Of a DNA stretch of 9,913 bases, positions 1-7,450 are shown in pieces. A model generated the notes under the pieces. The model saw nothing but the letters and a program-made list of their open reading frames with translations, was not told the DNA's origin and made no database searches. The position numbers and the translations under genes are program-made. How positions within the stretch are numbered: position 1 is the stretch's first letter; every line of letters begins with the position of its first letter. Source of the stretch: Candidatus Poribacteria bacterium (GTDB taxonomy: Bacteria > Abyssobacteria > SURF-5); the NCBI GenBank assembly GCA_016215705.1, contig JACRIR010000177.1:1-9913 (forward strand). Reading direction: 5' to 3'.

Positions 1-194
1 ACTCCTTCATGCGCTCTTTCAAACTCGACTATTTGACGTTTCATCCAGGTGAATCGGTCGATGGAATCGGGGCTCTCCCGCCAGCGCGGGAACTCCCAAA
101 TCTTGATGGTGAGAGGCTTCCGGTCCGCGCCACAACCGATGAAAATGGCTGCGCAGATCAGAGGGAAAAGCAAAAGACGGCGTTGCGCGGCCAT
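1..194 (-). CDS. Partial ABC-transporter solute-binding lipoprotein (N-terminus only)
   Basis: An open frame begins at the ATG at 194 and runs off the left edge, giving 64 codons and two further bases. The product starts MAAQRRLLLFPLICAAIFIGC: a positive n-region, a hydrophobic core and a lipobox-like FIGC with Cys21 as the likely lipidated residue. The mature part has the segment PLTIKIWEFPRW and then IVEFERAHEG. A beta strand with an I-W pair followed by a helix ending in 'EFE..H.G' is typical of the start of family 1 extracellular sugar-binding proteins of ABC transporters, so that is the proposed role: capture of a solute on the outer face of the inner membrane. No in-frame ATG, GTG or TTG was found just upstream, and no clear Shine-Dalgarno precedes the ATG. 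The gene lies 110 bases after the transglycosylase gene on the same strand. No permease or ATPase is visible, so the substrate is unknown. The assignment rests on a short N-terminus. Confidence 0.65.
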   Translation of the reverse strand, partial: MAAQRRLLLFPLICAAIFIGCGADRKPLTIKIWEFPRWRESPDSIDRFTWMKRQIVEFERAHEG

Positions 195-232
195 AACACG
201 AAATTGGATGAGAGTAGCGCCGATAACACGAA
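193..232. repeat. Two 10-bp direct repeats overlapping the start of the solute-binding gene
   Basis: ATAACACGAA occurs at 193-202 and again at 223-232, a 30-base period or about three helical turns. The first copy overlaps the start codon of the lipoprotein gene. The spacing fits a regulator binding one DNA face, but no regulator gene is nearby and the repeat could be chance. Confidence 0.3.
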
Positions 233-304
233 GAAAGAGCTTAACGTAGTCAAGTGAGTCTCGGGGGGGGACGTTCCTATTGAAGCCAAAGGCAGCGTTT
301 GCAG

Positions 305-2257
305 TCATGGGAGCTTCGCTATATGCTCTTGCCTGACAAAAATCTTGCCGCTGTCCGATTTCAGCCAAATGCCTCCTGTAGCTTTCTCATATGCGTTTCC
401 TCGCATGGTATTGCCGTTCTTCAAACGGATAATCACGCCGCTAGCCGGCGCCGACGGCTCGGGCAGCCTTGGGAACGAGATGACTTCAGTGACTGTTTCA
501 ATCTCTTCTTCATAAGTCTCCGGTTCCGGCAAATAGTCCATCGCGGGCTTCTTGTTGAGCGCCACCGTGAGCTTCACGGGTTTCGTGTCGTATTTGTACT
601 TTTCGTAGTAACTCAGCACCTTAGGCACGTAATCTTTTGTCTCTCTGTACGGCGGAATTCCGCCGTACCGAAGGACGGCGCCGGGTCCGGCGTTGTAGGC
701 CGCGAGCGAAAGCTTGAGGTCCCCATTGAAAAGCTCGAGCATTCGCGAAAGATATTGGACGCCGCCCCCAACGTTTTGTATGGGATCAAATATATCCTCA
801 ACCTGCATGTCGAGAGCAGTCGAAGGCATGAGCTGCATGAGGCCGCGGGCTCCGCATCTTGATACAACATATGGGTTGAAATCAGATTCGACCTTCATCA
901 CAGCCTTCACAAGAGCAGGCGCCACTGCATATTCGCGCGAGTATAGTTTTATTATTTCCTCGAGATCGAACTCTTCGGTCTGAGGCTGGCCTTCGACCCT
1001 CTTGACAACCTTTGTCCTCGTGATTTTCTTTACCGGTTCGTAATTTATGAGAACATAATCGTCTCCAACGTCCTTTGGCTCGCTCGTGAGAAGCAGTAGT
1101 CCCGATTTGTTCTCATAGATGAAGATGTCGGGACTCTTTCCCTCTTTCCCATACAAGGAACGGGGCACTTTGCGTTTGGCAGCCGACTCTTCCTCTTTTT
1201 GCTCGGGCTCGCGCGCGACACGGTCGTCACACGTGCGCTTGCGGTCGCTGATCGATGCAGACTGCGGGTCAACGCGCCCGGCGAGATCGTATATCTGTTT
1301 TGTCTGCGCGCTGCACGAAAGATTGAAGAACTCCTGGCCCACGAGAGTCGGCGTGAGAGGAATCCGCCTCCCTTCCTTCTCGAGCGCGTGTAAGGCGCCG
1401 TGCACGTCTTCCAAATATCCCTTGGCCGACGAATATCGAATCTGGCTCATATAGTAGTCCAGGCGGTCGCGGGTGGGGGTTGACATTGGCCTGGCGTCCT
1501 TCGAGAGAATAGTCATCCAAACATTCGTGACGGCCTCGACGGCCCTCCTGAACGAAGGAACAACAACATCGTCTTTGCACGCCCGATATCCCGCTCCGCC
1601 GAGGTATTTGTTCCTGACAAAGTTTTCTGACTTACGGGCCTCACTCGATTTGCGGTCGATATAGGTGTCGGGATACGAGAGACACATGGTGGACACACTG
1701 CGGACCTTCAGCGAATCGATGTCGCCGTCGATGTCGCTTTCCAGTTTGCCTTGCAGCACTTTGTCCGATGGGTCGGATGAACAAGAAAACGGCAACGTCG
1801 AATCTGCAACGGCACGGCTGAGCACGCCCAGGCGGTAGGCATAATAATGCGAAAGTTCGTTGCCGTTGTGCGGAAGAAGCGTGAGTAGTTGGATGTCAGC
1901 CTTCGGGTCCTGATCGGCCGTGACGCCGTTCTGTGTCGGCTTCTTCCCATTCTCCTGGCCGGCGGCATCCAGAATATCACTCTCATAGCGAATGATTTTC
2001 CCCTGGTAGGATGCGGGAAGTTGTTCGAGGGCAAGTTCCGCAATCTTGCGGTGAGTGCGTTCCCCCCATGCAGACACATTAGCAGGAAGCAATAAAACGA
2101 CGCCCGCAATCGCAACTGCAAGCATCATGCCCCTAATTCGGGGACACGATGCCTCCTTAATATGGGGACACGATGCGACATCGTGTCCCCATATTAAGGA
2201 AAAGAGCCGCCAACTTCTTGAAAGCGTGGCGAAAAACCTCCTCTTTGGCAAGGTCAT
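305..2257 (-). CDS. Exported lytic transglycosylase (SLT domain) with phospholipase C/S1-P1 nuclease-like N-terminal region
   Basis: The 650-residue product probably acts in the periplasm or envelope, cleaving peptidoglycan glycan strands. The SLT domain (about 430-555) has the expected marks: catalytic Glu457 in VMKVESDFNP, GLMQLMP at 472-478, AAYNAGPGAV at 519-528 and TKDYVPKV at 540-547. Upstream, about 364-407 resembles the DUF4124-like segment (IFIYENKSG) often seen before SLT domains. Residues 44-63 form a hydrophobic signal sequence ending NVSA, so the mature protein would begin WGERTH. A mature N-terminal Trp with His at position 6 matches the zinc ligands of S1/P1 nucleases and relates to zinc-dependent phospholipase C. 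A later ADSTLPFS keeps the Asp and Pro of that family's helix but lacks the usual His residues, so this region may not be catalytic. Residues 605-650 form a small beta-rich tail (RLKNGNTMRG). The start is uncertain: ATG 2257 has AAGGA directly against it, while ATG 2128 or 2125 begins at the signal sequence, after a palindromic element. Confidence is high for SLT, moderate for the N-terminal fold. Confidence 0.88.
   Translation of the reverse strand: MTLPKRRFFATLSRSWRLFSLIWGHDVASCPHIKEASCPRIRGMMLAVAIAGVVLLLPANVSAWGERTHRKIAELALEQLPASYQGKIIRYESDILDAAGQENGKKPTQNGVTADQDPKADIQLLTLLPHNGNELSHYYAYRLGVLSRAVADSTLPFSCSSDPSDKVLQGKLESDIDGDIDSLKVRSVSTMCLSYPDTYIDRKSSEARKSENFVRNKYLGGAGYRACKDDVVVPSFRRAVEAVTNVWMTILSKDARPMSTPTRDRLDYYMSQIRYSSAKGYLEDVHGALHALEKEGRRIPLTPTLVGQEFFNLSCSAQTKQIYDLAGRVDPQSASISDRKRTCDDRVAREPEQKEEESAAKRKVPRSLYGKEGKSPDIFIYENKSGLLLLTSEPKDVGDDYVLINYEPVKKITRTKVVKRVEGQPQTEEFDLEEIIKLYSREYAVAPALVKAVMKVESDFNPYVVSRCGARGLMQLMPSTALDMQVEDIFDPIQNVGGGVQYLSRMLELFNGDLKLSLAAYNAGPGAVLRYGGIPPYRETKDYVPKVLSYYEKYKYDTKPVKLTVALNKKPAMDYLPEPETYEEEIETVTEVISFPRLPEPSAPASGVIIRLKNGNTMRGNAYEKATGGIWLKSDSGKIFVRQEHIAKLP
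2130..2200. repeat. Palindromic (REP/MITE-like) element inside the 5' end of the transglycosylase frame
   Basis: A perfect 22-bp inverted repeat lies at 2154-2175 and 2179-2200 around a 3-base loop (CGA). A third, partial copy adjoins it: GGGGACACGATGC occurs at both 2140-2152 and 2164-2176. The outer left part, CCCCTAATTCGGGG (2130-2143), is itself a short palindrome. The core GGGGACAC with AT-rich flanks resembles repeats scattered in environmental genomes, which I recall being linked to REP-associated (RAYT/Y1) transposases; no transposase is present here. The element is open in the gene's frame and encodes about residues 20-43, including the internally repeated ASCPHIK / ASCPRIR. Confidence 0.8.
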
Positions 2258-2310
2258 TCCTTGGACTTCAGATTCTGTCCGGCTGTGGTTTCACGATGTT
2301 CCTGAACAAA

Positions 2311-4785
2311 TTAGCGTGTAATGCCTTCGCCGGAGGCGGCAAATACCGTGATCTTCGTTGGGCCGCCCCCAACTTCTATTGTGTTGACGACATTGAGACT
2401 GTCGGCGCTGATGACCGAGGCGTTGTTATCGAAGCGATTCGTCGCGTAGATATACCGGCCGTCCGGACTGACTGCGACTCCGCTCGGCCCATTGCCTAAC
2501 GAGACTTCCCGAATAAGCGAAATGGTCTCGGTGTTGATGACCGAAAGCGTCTTTGAGAGGAAATTCGCACAGTATAAATACTTGCCGTCAGGCGAGAGCG
2601 CGATGGCTTCGGGCCGGTCTCCGACTCGAATCTCACCCACTATTTCCGAGTTCGCCTTGACCACGTATACGCGGTCGTCGATGGAATCGCTGACATATAT
2701 AGTGGCGTCATCCGGGCTCAAGGCAATCGCGTTCGGCGAATGGCCGACTCTTCGCGTTGAGATAACCTGGTTAATGCGAGTGTCGATGGCCGAAAGCGTC
2801 GCTGAATCCCTGTTTACGCAATACAGCTTGCTGCCGTCGTGCGAGACAGCAAGCGCCACAGGACCGTTCCCGACATTGATCGTTGCTTGCACTCCTGACT
2901 GCGCCCCCGCCTGCAACACCCCGACAACCGCAACCGTCGAGTCAGCATCGTTCGTCACATAGACTACCTGGCCATCCGGTCGCACCGCCAACACGCGCGG
3001 CGATCCTCCGATGGACGTCCTCGTAATCGAGCCGTCGCCCTTTGCATCAATGGTAAGTAACGAATCACCGTACTTCATAGTCACATAGAGGTTGCGGCCT
3101 TGCGGGTCGACGGCCACGTCCTCGGGACGGTCCCTCAGACTGAACCGGGAGACAACCTGGTTCGTCCGGGTGTCAACAGTCACGATTTCGCGAGTATCAG
3201 CGCTTACGATGATTGCGCTTCCGGGCGTCAGCCCCACGCCTCCGACTCTTGCGTCCAGAACCGCAGCCCTTCTCTCGAGCGCGGGCACCAGGTGAGCAAC
3301 ATCAAAGCGCTCAGGCCGCTCGGTTCCAGAGTCCGCTTCACTCCGGGCAAACTCAGGCTCGCGCGCGCCGCCGGCAGACTTGTCGGCTGCCACAGTCGCC
3401 GACCCATTTGGCGCGCCCGTGCGAGGCTCAGTCTGTTTATCGTTCCCCTGTTTGTCATTCCCGCGAAGGCGGGAATCCATAGGTTCCTCCAGCTCGCTCG
3501 TGTGAGGCGCAACCGGGACCGGCGTCTCGCTCGGTTTTGCAGGTGCGACATGCCGGGACCAGCGCGCTTCTTTCTCAGCAACAGATCTCTGGTCCTCTTT
3601 CTCATCCTCTACGACGCGACTCGTCTCTTTGTGAGTTTCAGGAAACCCCACCGCGCTGACCGTGCCAGGCGAAGATGGTAGCCGGTCGGCTAAAGGCGCT
3701 GAAACCGTTGAATTGATAACGGAGGATTCAGTCTTCTGGCTTGCCGCCACAGCGCCCGTGAGGATGTCAGGTGGCAGCATCTGCAATTGGTTGGCTCCTC
3801 CGACGCTTATCACCGCCGCCCCACTGCCTGGAATCATGGCAATGTGGGACGGAGAGTCCCCGATCAAGATTTCGGAGCATCCGGTTCTTGACGGGTCCAC
3901 AACGGCCAAGGTGTCGCTTTCCCTGTTGACTACATAGACCTTCGAGCCGTCATCGCTCGTCGCAACGGAAATAGGTCCCTTGCCAACCTTTGTCGCGCGC
4001 ACGACTACAAGATTCTCTGTATCAATAGATAGAAGCCTGCCGGTATGGTAATCCACAACAAACAATCGGTCACCTTTTGGAGAAAGAGTCATCGCGCGCG
4101 GGAATCCACCCGTCTCTATGGCTTTGACCGGCTTCCCAGTGGCCAGATCAATCACAATGACGGCTGCCTCTTCGCGAACCGAAACGAAAAGCCGACTCCC
4201 GTCGGATGAGACCGCCAACCCTTGCGGATAATCATTCAATGGGATGATCGCCAGAGCTTTTCCTGCCGCTGCGTCTATCACGGTTACGCTCTGTCCCATC
4301 AGATTCGCCACGTAGAGCTTCTTGTCATCCGGCGAAAAAGCTACTCTCGTCGGGCCGTCGCCCACTTCAACCTTCGCCGCAACCTTATCAGTCCGCGGAT
4401 CGATGAGCCAGACGTCCCGCGAAAGAAAATTCGCGACCGCGAGCAGCGAGTTGTCGCTCGCAATGGAAAGAGCCACAGGCCCGTCACCCGCAGGTATGTC
4501 CTTCACTTTCGAGAACTTCGCCAAATCTGTGATACTCAGGTTGTCCGAGCTGAAGTTTGCGACATAAGCGTAGGCGCTGTCTCGCGTGACAACTACATCC
4601 TGTGGATTTTCGTTTACAGCTGCGGAAGTAATGGGCAAGTTTCCTGCCAATACAGGGTTGGAAAGGAGAGATTGACATGCGGCAATGGCAATAATGCCAA
4701 AGACGACAGCAGAACGAAGACCAAAGCGCCTCAGAAGACTTCGATAGCCGACCATATTGCAGGGTCTGAGATTCTGTGTAATCAA
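2311..4785 (-). CDS. Exported double YVTN beta-propeller protein
   Basis: From the preferred start the product is 824 residues. It contains many repeats of about 42 residues with the pattern 'GDGP..VA.SPDGK.LYVAN....TVSVID', the YVTN/lactonase-like beta-propeller blade. With residues counted from the TTG at 4878, the first propeller spans about 88-375, a Glu/Lys/Pro-rich linker about 376-540 and the second propeller about 545-850. Each stretch is long enough for about seven blades. Such proteins usually serve as extracytoplasmic binding or surface proteins; no catalytic residues are evident. The N-terminus has RRFGLRS and then a hydrophobic stretch with IAAC, which fits a lipobox, and further on NPVLA-GN, which fits signal peptidase I cleavage. 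The start was chosen as TTG 4785 because GAGGAG lies 6 bases upstream. The longer frame from TTG 4878 has no Shine-Dalgarno and would translate repeat DNA (MDSRESGNDE). ATG 4755 is another option. The gene ends 53 bases before the ATG 2257 start of the transglycosylase frame. Confidence 0.9.
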   Translation of the reverse strand: MITQNLRPCNMVGYRSLLRRFGLRSAVVFGIIAIAACQSLLSNPVLAGNLPITSAAVNENPQDVVVTRDSAYAYVANFSSDNLSITDLAKFSKVKDIPAGDGPVALSIASDNSLLAVANFLSRDVWLIDPRTDKVAAKVEVGDGPTRVAFSPDDKKLYVANLMGQSVTVIDAAAGKALAIIPLNDYPQGLAVSSDGSRLFVSVREEAAVIVIDLATGKPVKAIETGGFPRAMTLSPKGDRLFVVDYHTGRLLSIDTENLVVVRATKVGKGPISVATSDDGSKVYVVNRESDTLAVVDPSRTGCSEILIGDSPSHIAMIPGSGAAVISVGGANQLQMLPPDILTGAVAASQKTESSVINSTVSAPLADRLPSSPGTVSAVGFPETHKETSRVVEDEKEDQRSVAEKEARWSRHVAPAKPSETPVPVAPHTSELEEPMDSRLRGNDKQGNDKQTEPRTGAPNGSATVAADKSAGGAREPEFARSEADSGTERPERFDVAHLVPALERRAAVLDARVGGVGLTPGSAIIVSADTREIVTVDTRTNQVVSRFSLRDRPEDVAVDPQGRNLYVTMKYGDSLLTIDAKGDGSITRTSIGGSPRVLAVRPDGQVVYVTNDADSTVAVVGVLQAGAQSGVQATINVGNGPVALAVSHDGSKLYCVNRDSATLSAIDTRINQVISTRRVGHSPNAIALSPDDATIYVSDSIDDRVYVVKANSEIVGEIRVGDRPEAIALSPDGKYLYCANFLSKTLSVINTETISLIREVSLGNGPSGVAVSPDGRYIYATNRFDNNASVISADSLNVVNTIEVGGGPTKITVFAASGEGITR
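3457..3476. repeat. REP-type palindrome inside the propeller linker
   Basis: ATTCCCGC (3457-3464), loop GAAG, then GCGGGAAT (3469-3476) form a perfect 8-bp stem. This is the common repeat that appears in translations as CHSREGGNP, PAKAGIH or DSRLRGND. Here it is read in frame by the propeller gene as MDSRLRGND in the linker between the two propellers, where an insertion would be tolerated. Confidence 0.8.
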
Positions 4786-4791
4786 AGAACT

Positions 4792-4797
4792 CTCCTC
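4792..4797 (-). promoter_or_regulatory. Ribosome binding site deciding the propeller start
   Basis: On the minus strand GAGGAG is followed by AGTTCT and then TTG (4785-4783). The 6-base spacing is near ideal. It favours the non-ATG start at 4785 over the longer frame that reads through repeat DNA. Confidence 0.6.
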
Positions 4798-4827
4798 AGA
4801 AACTGACGCTGGAATCATGTTTTGTTC

Positions 4828-4907
4828 GTCATTCCCGCTTTCGCGGGAATCCATGTTTTCTGGTCGCGACCCTTTCAAGAATTGATTCCCGCCTTCGCGG
4901 AAATGAC
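4828..4907. repeat. Inverted pair of REP palindromes between leuS and the propeller gene
   Basis: The first copy has ATTCCCGC (4831-4838), loop TTTC, GCGGGAAT (4843-4850). The second has ATTCCCGC (4885-4892), loop CTTC, GCGGAAAT (4897-4904) with one mismatch. They face opposite ways: GTCATTCCCGC at 4828-4838 can pair with GCGGAAATGAC at 4897-4907 (10 of 11). The pair lies just downstream of the leuS stop. It resembles the BIME arrangement of paired REP sequences, which in other bacteria can slow transcription or protect mRNA 3' ends. It has no T tract typical of an intrinsic terminator. Confidence 0.75.
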
Positions 4908-4919
4908 AAAAAGTTGTGG

Positions 4920-7388
4920 TTATTTCGCAACTATATTCACCAGTTTCCTGGGGACCACAACGATTTTCTGGACATTCCTGGAATTCACATGGCTTGCGAC
5001 TCTCGAATCGTCCATCACGGCCTTCTTCAGGTCTTCTTCACTACAATCAGACGGAACGGTGACGTGGCTGCGCACCTTGCCGTTCACCTGGACGACTATC
5101 ACCATTTCGTCGGCTGCTATTGCATTTTTGTCGTAGCCCGGCCATTGTTCCCTCAGCAGGCTCTTCGTGTGTCCGAGCCGCGACCAGAGCTCTTCGCAGA
5201 TATGCGGCGCCATCGGATACAAAAGCGCAACCAGCTTTTCGAGAGCCTCCCTCAGAACCGCCGGCCTCGCGCCTTCGAGGTTGAGCGTATACATCGCGTT
5301 GACCAATTCCATCAAGGCGCTTATGGCGGTGTTGAAATGGAAACGCTCTTCGATGTCTTCTGTGACTTTCCGGGTGGTCGCGTGTGCGATCCGTCTCAAC
5401 TCACGCTCGGAGTCAGTAAGCTTAGGCGGAATCTCGGAGTTGCCTTCTCGCAGTTTATCCAGATGCTGGTGCACGAGCCGCCAGACACGGCCAAGGAACC
5501 TATACGCGCCCTCGACCGCGCGGTCGTTCCATTCGGCGTCTTTGTCCGGCGGTCCGATGAAGAGGGTATATACCCGCACGGTATCGGCGCCATACTTTGT
5601 GATAAGCGCGTCGGGCGAAACCACGTTGCCTTTGGACTTCGACATCTTCGCGCCGTCTTTGATTATCATGCCCTGTGTGAAAAGATTCGAGAACGGCTCA
5701 TGGAAATTGATCAGTCCGAGATCGCGTATGACTTTCGTGAAAAAGCGAGAATACATCAGATGAAGGATCGCATGCTCGATGCCGCCGATATATTGGTCGA
5801 CTGGAAGCCACTTATTGACCAGATCCGAATCGAAGACGCGCTTTTCATCGTGCGGCGAGAGGTAGCGCATGTAGTACCAGCTCGAGTCCACAAACGTGTC
5901 CATCGTGTCGGTTTCGCGCTTCGCCGCACGACCGCAATTCGGACACGTCGCATTCACGAACTCTGGCGAGCGCGCGAGCGGCGACTCGCCCGTCGGCTTG
6001 AACTCGACGTTTTCAGGCAGATAAACGGGCAGGTCTTTCTCGGGTACGGAAACAGTCCCGCAGGTCTCGCAATAAATTATGGGAATCGGTGCGCCCCAAT
6101 AGCGCTGGCGCGATATGAGCCAGTCGCGCAGACGATAATTGACCGTGCGCTTGCCGATGCCCTGCTCCTCCATCCAAACGCCGATCTTCTCGATGGTCTC
6201 GCGGCTCGGAAGTCCCTCGAACTGGCCGGAGTTTGCAAGGAACCCTTCGTCCTCGTAAGCCCTCTCCATTGTCGATTCGGAGAGATTGCGCTCGGGATTC
6301 TGAATGACGACCTTGATCGGCAAGCCGAACTTCTTGGCAAACTCGAAATCGCGCTGGTCGTGCGCGGGCACGGCCATGACTGCGCCAGTGCCGTATTCCA
6401 TGAGCGCGTAGTTGGCTATCCACAACGGAACAATGTCGCCATTGACCGGATTCTTGATGTGCTTGCCGATGAACATACCTTCCTTCTCGAGTTCGGCTGA
6501 AGTGCGTTTGATCCGGTCGATGCGGCGGCAGCGCTCGACGAAGTCGGCCACTTCTTTCTCGATTGATGTTCCGGCTGTCAGACGCGCCACAAGAGGGTGC
6601 TCCGGCGCGAGCACAAGATAAGTCACTCCGAAGATAGTGTCGGGCCGGGTCGTATAGCAAGGGATCGCTTCGCCGGTTTCGGCAAGCCGGAAGTCTATCG
6701 TCACGCCGTGGCTCTTGCCGATCCAGTTGGTCTGCATGGTCTTGACGCGCTCGGGCCAATCGCCGAGGTGACTCATGTCAAGAAGCTCTTCGGCATAGGC
6801 GGTAATCTTGAAGAACCACTGCTCGAGGTCGCGCTGGGTCACACCTGTGCCGCAGCGCTCGCATTCTCCGTTTATCACCTGCTCATTCGCGAGAACAGTC
6901 GCGCACGACGGGCACCAGTTCACCGCCGCCTTCTTCTTATATGCGAGCCCTTTCTTATAGAACTGGAGAAAAAGCCACTGAGTCCACTTGCAGTACAGCG
7001 GCTCGCACGAGGCAAACTCGCGGTCCCAGTCGTACTCGACGCCCCACTGGCCAAGTTGTTTCTTCATTCGCCCTATATTGTTCCACGTGCTGATCTTGGG
7101 ATGAATGTTCAGCTTGATGGCGGCGTTCTCGGCCGGAAGCCCGAATGCATCCCACCCCATCGGCGCAAGCACATTGAATCCCTTCATAACCTTATAGCGC
7201 GCAAGCACGTCGCCGATGATGTAGTTCCGGCCATGTCCAACGTGCAGTTCAGCCGACGGATACGGGAACATCATGAGACAATAGAACGTCGGCCTCGGCG
7301 AGTCCGGGTGCATCTTGAAAAGCTTGTTTTCACGCCAATGGCTCTGCCATTTATGCTCTATTTCTTTGAAATTATACTCAGCTTCCAT
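4920..7388 (-). CDS. leuS: Leucyl-tRNA synthetase
   Basis: The 822-residue cytoplasmic enzyme charges tRNA(Leu) with leucine using ATP; the length is normal for bacterial LeuRS (about 800-880). Class I signatures are present: HVGH at 49-52 (HIGH motif) and KMSKS at 581-585. The CP1 editing domain, which hydrolyses mischarged tRNA, carries TTRPDTIFG (246-254) and GTGAVMAVPAHD (333-344), including the conserved Asp344. Cysteine pairs typical of zinc-binding insertions are at 159/162 with 176/179 and at 440/443 with 482/485. The C-terminus (about 755-822) shows the expected tail with VVQVNGKVR. The ATG at 7388 follows GGGGAAAG on the minus strand at a plausible Shine-Dalgarno distance, and the product starts with the usual YNFKEIEHKWQ. 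It is 137 bases downstream of the membrane-protein gene and probably has its own promoter. All catalytic motifs are intact. Confidence 0.98.
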   Translation of the reverse strand: MEAEYNFKEIEHKWQSHWRENKLFKMHPDSPRPTFYCLMMFPYPSAELHVGHGRNYIIGDVLARYKVMKGFNVLAPMGWDAFGLPAENAAIKLNIHPKISTWNNIGRMKKQLGQWGVEYDWDREFASCEPLYCKWTQWLFLQFYKKGLAYKKKAAVNWCPSCATVLANEQVINGECERCGTGVTQRDLEQWFFKITAYAEELLDMSHLGDWPERVKTMQTNWIGKSHGVTIDFRLAETGEAIPCYTTRPDTIFGVTYLVLAPEHPLVARLTAGTSIEKEVADFVERCRRIDRIKRTSAELEKEGMFIGKHIKNPVNGDIVPLWIANYALMEYGTGAVMAVPAHDQRDFEFAKKFGLPIKVVIQNPERNLSESTMERAYEDEGFLANSGQFEGLPSRETIEKIGVWMEEQGIGKRTVNYRLRDWLISRQRYWGAPIPIIYCETCGTVSVPEKDLPVYLPENVEFKPTGESPLARSPEFVNATCPNCGRAAKRETDTMDTFVDSSWYYMRYLSPHDEKRVFDSDLVNKWLPVDQYIGGIEHAILHLMYSRFFTKVIRDLGLINFHEPFSNLFTQGMIIKDGAKMSKSKGNVVSPDALITKYGADTVRVYTLFIGPPDKDAEWNDRAVEGAYRFLGRVWRLVHQHLDKLREGNSEIPPKLTDSERELRRIAHATTRKVTEDIEERFHFNTAISALMELVNAMYTLNLEGARPAVLREALEKLVALLYPMAPHICEELWSRLGHTKSLLREQWPGYDKNAIAADEMVIVVQVNGKVRSHVTVPSDCSEEDLKKAVMDDSRVASHVNSRNVQKIVVVPRKLVNIVAK

Positions 7389-7450
7389 TCACACTTTCCC
7401 CGACTGCTGACAGATAACATTTCTTCGCATAACCCCTTCAGATTCAACTA

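Noticed and set aside
263-270. Run of eight G residues as a phase-variation tract
   Set aside because: It lies in the gap between two genes, outside coding sequence and not in a recognised promoter, so slippage there has no clear effect.
299-862. 187-residue plus-strand open frame
   Set aside because: It lies wholly opposite the transglycosylase gene, whose product carries the intact SLT motifs; its own translation shows no motif and looks like an antisense shadow.
2130-2200. Intrinsic terminator for the propeller gene
   Set aside because: The stem is very strong, but no T tract follows it on either strand and it lies within the next gene's open frame; a repeat element explains it better.
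4786-4878. N-terminal extension of the propeller protein from TTG 4878
   Set aside because: It would translate the REP palindrome (MDSRESGNDE), and no Shine-Dalgarno precedes it, whereas GAGGAG precedes TTG 4785.
4914-6500. 528-residue plus-strand open frame
   Set aside because: It is antisense to leuS, whose product has all class I synthetase motifs. The long antisense frame is a codon-bias effect in G+C-rich coding DNA.
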